A stretch of 64,000 nt of DNA, taken from Cycas panzhihuaensis (lineage: Eukaryota; Cycadophyta). Below the pieces are notes generated by a model, which searched no databases, was not told the DNA's origin, and worked only from the letters and a program-made list of their open reading frames with translations. Below, in pieces: positions 58,001 to 64,000 of this stretch. The position numbers and the translations under genes were made by a program. Location: positions 185,263,741 through 185,327,740 of the forward strand of contig CM041465.1 of the NCBI GenBank assembly GCA_023213395.1. The letters run 5' to 3'. How positions within the stretch are numbered: position 1 is the first letter of the stretch; each line of letters opens with the position of its first letter.

Positions 58001-59340
58001 CTTACTAAGGTATTGTATTCTTCTTTTATGGATTTTCTCCATTCTTCTTGTGTATTAGCCTCTTCAAAGTTATGAGGCTCATTTGACTCCATTACTTGAG
58101 TCATCAAGGTAGAATTTACTCTTTAAGATCGAGTGGTCCTCTTAAAGTTATTATTTAAAATATTTGAAAGGTCATGTCCCTTTTGAACCCATTTAGGAAC
58201 ACTTTGATTGAATGTAGAGGATTTTGCTTTATTTGGACTTAGTATATTTGTAAACTTAGGATTTTAATCTACTTCCACCACGATCTCCTTTCCTTTATCC
58301 TTTTCAACTTCTTGATAGCTTTCATCTTCCTTGAAGATGACATCCTTACTTAAAATTATCTTCTTATCCTTTGGGTCATATAATTTATAGGATCTAGAAG
58401 TATCACAATATCCTATAAAGATATACTTGGTGCTTTTATTATCTAACTTCATTCTTCTTTATTCTGAAATATGGGCATAGGCTAAGCATCCAAAAATCTT
58501 TTAAGTGTTGTATACTTGGCTTATAACCTGACCAAGCTTCCTCTAGTGTGACCCACCTAAAAACCTTACTGGTATACCTATTTAATAAGTAAACTATCAT
58601 ATGTATAAGTTTTTATTAAAATTCATGTTTAAGTTATTTATCTTTGAGAATACTTCTAACCATCTTCATAATTATTCTATTCTTTCTTTCTATAACTCCA
58701 TTTTATTATGGAGTATAAGGATTAGTGAGTTGTTTCCTTATACTATAATAGTTGCAATATGCCTTAAATTCATTTGAAATGAATTCTCCCTCATTATCTG
58801 ATCTTAGGGTAAGAATTCTAAGGCCACTTTATTTCTCAACCAAAGTTTTGAAGTTAATAAAATATTAAAAAGTATCTAATTTAAACTTGATAAAATATAC
58901 CTAAGTCTTTCTTATAAAGTCATCAATGAAAGTGATGAACTACTTAGCTCCACCTAATAAAAGTATATCCATAAGATCATATAGGTCTATACAAACCAAT
59001 TGAAGGGGCCCAATAGCCTTATAACTTTCATTTAAAAAACTTTTCCTTTGTTGTTTTCCAAGTGTATAACCTTCACAAATTCCTTTACTTTTTTCTACAA
59101 TGGTGAGTCCAATCACCATCTCTATTCTCTTTATTAAGGATGTTATAATTTACATGGACAAATCTTTTATACCATGTTTTATTATCAACATTAGTTAAAC
59201 TTTTATAGCATAAGAATCTGATGGAGGAATGACTAGTTTAAATAGCCTATCACTAGTCATTTGTCCATTTGCTACAATTTCTTTATTTCTTAATTTATCC
59301 TTGATTGTATATTTACCATTATCAAAGACAACCTTGTGCT
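58001..59340 (-). pseudogene. Copia relic: integrase
   Basis: Minus frame 58452-58264 reads KYIFIGYCDTSRSYKLYDP, the integrase C-terminal end. Core text can be followed near 58940-58670 (HFHDDFIRKT-like, then N-x-x-x-N-R-x-x-x-[EK] region) with stops. The zinc region is near 59150-59050. Confidence 0.75.
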
Positions 59341-60650
59341 TTTTCTCCATCATCTAACTCACCAAGAGTAGGTTCTTCTTTAGAGATGGAATATGTAAAA
59401 CATTATTTATACTTTTAGTTTCATCTAATTTAGTTATTATAGACACATTGCCTTTTCCAACTATAGTATGGGTAATATTATCCCCAAACATTATTCTTCC
59501 TTTCTTGGATTTATTAATCTCTTTGAATAATTCCTCTTTATGAGTCATGTGAGTTGAATATCCTAAGTGAACGTATCAACCATTCTCTTCTTCACTAGCC
59601 ACTAGGCTTGAGAGAAATAATCTATCATTGCCCCTTTCTTCAATTGTTGTATTAGTGATCCCCCTTTGAGTACTTATATTTCTAACAAAGCAACTTTCTT
59701 CTAAGTAATCCATTCTATGACAAAAGGAACATTGGATGGTTCCTCTTCCTCTTCCTCTTTGACTTTGACTTCTTCCTCTAGAGTCTTCTTCCTCCAAAGA
59801 TTTGGCCTTGTCCTTGGCCTTGAAAATTCCTTTGATTTTATTCTTGAAAGCCTTAATTTAGTCCTTGAAAATTCCCTTGATCTTAAAAGTTACCTTGTCC
59901 TTCGTAGCCTTGATAGTTTTGAAAACCTTGCCCTTGGTTTCTTAGTTGTCCTCTTCCTCTAGGGTATTGGCCCCTTCCCCTAGAACTTTATCCTTAATAG
60001 TTTTTCCTAAGTCTAGACTTGGTGGTGAAGGCATGCTTAAGGGATTCATTACCCCTTTTTGTTTCCTCAATATCTAGGAGTATAACACTTAATTAATCAA
60101 TTCTAAGTGTGCTGAGGTCTTTGTATACTTTAATACTTATTACTGCCATTTTAAATCTTTTGATTTCTCCAACACACCTTAAAATCTTTTCCACAATCCT
60201 TTATTTACTTATCACTTCTCCTAAATACCTCATTTGATTCACCAAATCTTGAATTTTGGTAATAAACTCATTGACTCCTTCCTTAACTATCATCCTTAAG
60301 TTTTCAAACTTGCTCTTAAGTATTTACAATTTGGAAGATGCTGCTCCTTTATACATTATTTAAAGGATGTCCTAAGCTTCCTTAGGAGTTGTAACTTCAC
60401 TTACTCTAGGCAAGATATAATTCTCTAGTGCATAAAAAAAAAGTGTGAGTTCTTTGTTGTCCTTCTTGGAATTCTTTTTGTAGCTATTCTTTACGTCTTT
60501 GTTGGTGGTTTCATCAATTTATTTATATCTTGCATGAACAAACTCCCACATGTCCTTTACAATAAAAATAGGCCTCATTTGCCTACTCCAATTGAGAAAA
60601 TTTGATCTATTAAACTTAAGCATAGTAACATTCCCAATATTTATTACTAT
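59341..60650 (-). pseudogene. Copia relic: protease and gag
   Basis: Minus frame 59548-59354 reads MTHKEELFKEINKSKKGRI then MFGDN and IVGKGN, parallel to the protease of the 28531 element. The zinc knuckle IQCSFCHRMDYLEESCF near 59735-59685 has the His replaced by Tyr. The gag N-terminus FNRSNFLNWSRQMRPIF near 60610-60560 parallels FDGNNFLNWSRRM. No 5' LTR was identified to the right. Confidence 0.82.
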
Positions 60651-62278
60651 TATAAAGAGAAAATTACCTTAAAATGTAACTAGAAAATTATAATATACTT
60701 GAAAGTAAAGCAATGTAATTAAAGTACCAAAGAAAGGCAATATAAGTGCACTCAACAAACGTACAATATGTTCTATTTCACCTCTGAGATGCATACAAAT
60801 GTCCTAACTGGGACTCTAGCCACCTTAATAAGTAATATTTTTTATTGATGATATATTATAATATGTCTTTTCACTAGTTTATATAAAGGGTCATCATGTA
60901 AAAAACCCTTCACTGGTGCTTTTTTGGAGGATGGAACTAGTGTATAAAATGATTTCAATTTTTTTTTTAACTTCACAAACCTCTAAACAATAGAAATAGA
61001 GTCAAACACTTAAGATGGGACTCAATTTTGATATCAGATTACAAAGATATACATTAAAAATTTTTACAAAAAAATTGACTTAAAAGTACATTACCTCAAT
61101 TTCAGTTACTAAAAGGTCTATCAATCTAAAATTAAAGGTGGTCATGTGACCACTTGTTTTGATTGGATATGATTGTACTTCAATTTAGTATATACTAAAA
61201 TAATTTTTGACTTCATTGGTGAAAGTTATGGTGCTCAAAGAAGAGGCAGGTCTTATTCTTCAATAACTATCTTAAAAAATTCTTTTGGCTTCCTTTGTAA
61301 AATTGTACTTAGTCATAGTAAATACTACATATGACCTATTAGGATTGAGTTCTTATACTTCATGGATACTATATTGCATAGTTTCTATTATGGGGCCCAT
61401 TATAAGCAAATAGCTTTTAAAACTTTATGAAATGTAACTTGATTATTTAATTGTTAAATAATTATTGAAGTGGCTCCATGTGAATAAATTTGAAGTGGGA
61501 CACTATTGTACTACAAGTTATGAATGCCAAAAATACAGTTAGAAGGTTTATTTATTAATAAAATGTTACAAAGGCTAAAAAATCATACATAAACTAAATA
61601 AAGGCTATAAACAAGGGTTAAATGACTTTGTAGATAAGGGTACGACTGTTAATAGATTATGGACAGGCCATAAGGAATAGAAAGTAGGGACACAAATGGC
61701 ATTTGCAATCCATATAATATGGGTGGCCATGTATATAATATATTTTGCAAAAAGTTATATAAGATTTAAAAAGCTGCAAAAATAAAAGGCCATACTTACA
61801 AATATTTAAAATAATTATAAAGTTGAAACTTTATATGATGAACGTGGATATTTGGGCCAACATAAAAAGGGCATAGCCATAAAAACACATAAAAAATAGT
61901 CTAGATAGTAGAAAAGAAAGACATAGTCATGCATGGATACAACTAGCCATATACTCAAATAATAGCAACATAGAAACACAGGGAAAGAGACATAATACTA
62001 AATATTGAAGGGAGCACACCTTATAATATTGAGAAATATCAAAATATTTGATATTTTTTTATGAATATGATAGCTATGGTGTAGTTTGGAGCTGATGACA
62101 AAGAGCAGAAAAATATATTGTGAACATCTTTAAGATTTACTAAATTAATAGTTTGTTGATTGATGTAAACAACCATAGGTAATGCTAGCTTGGATGGCAT
62201 GAATATTGATGTAATTTTCATTTACATGAATAAACTTAATTGTACAGAGTAGATGTAGCCAAAGGAGGTCACAAATAG
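60651..62278. other. AT-rich non-coding sequence
   Basis: No gene recognised. 61580-61990 carries irregular recurrences of GGCCATA/CATAAAAA-type words. It ends in AATAG (62274-62278), directly left of the next LTR, which would be that element's left target site. Confidence 0.45.
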
Positions 62279-62922
62279 TGTTGGATATTGTGACAATAAT
62301 CATTTAAGGCTAATTTTTTGGCATGTTTTCAGCGCAGTTTCTCCCCCTAATCTTTCTTAAGGGGCTCTAAGGGGGACAGGAGGCCCCCTTAGAAGGAGGG
62401 TGCAAGGGCATGGAACACCCCCCGCTAAGAGGGGGTTCGGGGGCAATAGCCCCCGATCCAAAAAATTAGCCCTATAAACTATATTAAAATGTAAAGAGAA
62501 TCATGGTCGTTCGATACAAATACCCTAGATTCTACAGTTGAGATTCATGCCTTGGATGTCCCTCTCATGTAGCCTATTTTAGGGAATTTCTTATTATGTT
62601 GAATGTAATGTAATGTATTGTGATGAGGGTAGTGACTGGTTGTTATTCCTAAGAGCACTCTACTACTGAGATGCATTGTTTCTCCATTCTAAAGCAATAA
62701 AGATCGATACCTTTCCTATGTGGATGTTTTCCTAGCACACTGTTAGGGCTTTACCATGTTATATCAGGTGCATACGTGATGTTTAGCTTGTATATTAATG
62801 TTATTGTATTATCTCTATGTTTAGAATGTGCATGTTAAATCTTAGTTTTGATTCCTATAACTAGTTACAAAATAATTCAGATCTTGTGGCAGTTTAAAGT
62901 TTGGGACCTTGTATTCTCAACA
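62279..62922 (+). repeat. 5' LTR of a Tork/Tnt1-like copia element
   Basis: 644 bp, TGTTGGATATTG...TTCTCAACA (TGTTG/CAACA ends), followed by a primer binding site. It contains a GC-rich patch at 62330-62465 with several perfect or near-perfect hairpins (e.g. GAGGGGGTTCGGGGGC with AGCCCCCG) in otherwise AT-rich sequence. Confidence 0.85.
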
Positions 62923-62924
62923 AG

Positions 62925-62937
62925 TGGTATTAGAGCC
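62925..62937 (+). promoter_or_regulatory. Primer binding site (initiator tRNA-Met type)
   Basis: TGGTATTAGAGCC, two bases after the LTR. One C-to-T change from the standard TGGTATCAGAGCC. Confidence 0.9.
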
Positions 62938-62993
62938 ACTTTTGTTTTGCAGCGAGTCTGTGAAAGTTTTGGTATCAGCTTTTCTACACCAAA

Positions 62994-64000
62994 ATGGTGA
63001 AACTAGTAGGTGCAAAGTTCGAGGTGGAGAAATTCAATGGCAAGAATAACTTCGAGTTGTAGAAGCTAAAAGCGCATGATATTCTTATATAGTAGGGTTT
63101 GTACAAATCCCTTATAGGTAAATTGAAGAAACCCGTAGGTATAGACGATGGTAATTGGGATGACTTAGACAAAAAAACACTTAGCACAATATGATTATGA
63201 TTGGCAGATGAAGTCTTGTTTAACATCGCAGGGGAAGAGCGATGGCAGGATTATGGACCCGGTTGGAAGGCCTGTATATGACCAAATCAATAACGAATTG
63301 AATCTACCTAAAGAGGAAAATGTACTTGCTACAGATGAAGGAAGGTACAAAATTTGCTAACCATTTAAATGTTTTCAATACTCTTATTTATCAGTTGATT
63401 AGTATCGATATTAAAATTAAGGATGAGGATAAGGCTGTTACCTTGTTATGCTCATTACTTGAATCCTGGGATAATATTGTCATCTCAATTAGTTTTAACA
63501 CTACAAATGTATTGGATTATGATTCTATTGTGAGTGCTTTGCTAATAGAAGAAGTGCGGAGGAAATCTAGTTTTGAAACCTCCACACTAGAAGCCATGAC
63601 AGTAAGGGGTAGAACATTTGAGAGAGGATAAAACTCCAGGGATACATCAAGGTCCAAGTCAAAGAGCAAAAAGAGTAAGCTCAGGTGTTGGCATTGTAAT
63701 AAGACTGGTCACCTCAAAAAGGATTATTACAAAAGGAAGGAGTTATAGGAAAAGGAAGATTCTTCCAAGGAGGCGAATCAGGTGGAGTCAAATCAAGGTA
63801 TGGATGATGATGTGTTGGTCGCTTGTAATGTTTCTCATTATCACCATGATTGGTTATTAGATTCAGGTGCTTTGCACCATATATGTCCACACAAGAGTTA
63901 GTTCTCATCATACCAACCTCTTGATGGTGGTAATATGCTTATGGGAAATGAAGTTTCTTGTAAGGCAGTGGGCATTGGTAGCATCAGAATTAAGATGTTT
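62994..64000 (+). pseudogene. Copia gag and start of protease (Tork/Tnt1 type), runs out of the window
   Basis: ATG at 62994: MVKLVGAKFEVEKFNGKNNF is a typical Tnt1-type gag start. TAG stops at about 63060 (in the place of Trp) and at about 63090 (two in a row) interrupt it. The gag core is open at 63320-63631 (MKEGTKFANHLNVFNTLIYQ, EDKAVTLLCSLLESWDN). The zinc knuckle CWHCNKTGHLKKDYY near 63685-63730 has Tyr for the last Cys. The protease starts WLLDSGALHHIC near 63851-63886. The stops are explained by single C-to-T or G-to-A changes. A plus-strand element whose pol lies beyond 64000. Confidence 0.88.

Overview
The window looks like nuclear DNA of a land plant with a large, transposon-laden genome. 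It is AT-rich, CG-poor and almost wholly built from LTR retrotransposons of different ages nested in one another. Only one piece of host protein-coding gene is recognised, the terminal exon of a late-embryogenesis-abundant (LEA_3 family) gene near 5.1-5.3 kb. The old intergenic debris and the isolated exon would fit a gymnosperm-like genome, but that is an inference. No bacterial-style features, rRNA genes, convincing tRNA genes or CRISPR arrays are present.

Layout. 1-7.5 kb: a decayed Ty3/gypsy relic (gag to the start of RT), the LEA_3 exon, then a GC- and CG-richer stretch with telo-box motifs. 7.8-23.9 kb: a 16 kb Ty3/gypsy element of Tat type on the minus strand with about 2.5 kb LTRs, inserted into an older repeat that has an uninterrupted partner copy at 27.2-27.65 kb. 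24.1-27.2 kb: an older, stop-riddled chromovirus-like gypsy relic. 28.5-37.1 kb: a complete Ty1/copia element (+) with both LTRs, PBS, polypurine tract and a perfect CATCT target-site duplication, but with a 3.7 kb leader before gag. 37-44.5 kb: AT-rich sequence with copia fragments and a candidate solo LTR. 44.5-53.1 kb: a degenerate copia element (-) with both LTRs and PBS, itself invaded by a 2.57 kb solo gypsy LTR with a perfect GTTAT duplication. 54.5-60.65 kb: two copia relics (-). 62.3-64.0 kb: the 5' LTR, PBS, gag and protease start of another copia element (+) that runs out of the window.

Main points of interest. The 16 kb gypsy element has an archaeal-type RNase H-like domain (all four acidic catalytic positions readable) after the integrase, next to its 3' LTR, instead of between its own RNase H and the integrase. 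Its own RNase H has lost the first catalytic Asp. In the same post-integrase region, in antisense, lies an apparently spliced gene whose first exon resembles the plant mobile domain. Differences between LTR pairs of the younger elements are mostly small indels at CG-containing sites, while AT-rich stretches are identical. This suggests residual long-read errors at methylated cytosines, so many frameshifts reported here may not be biological.
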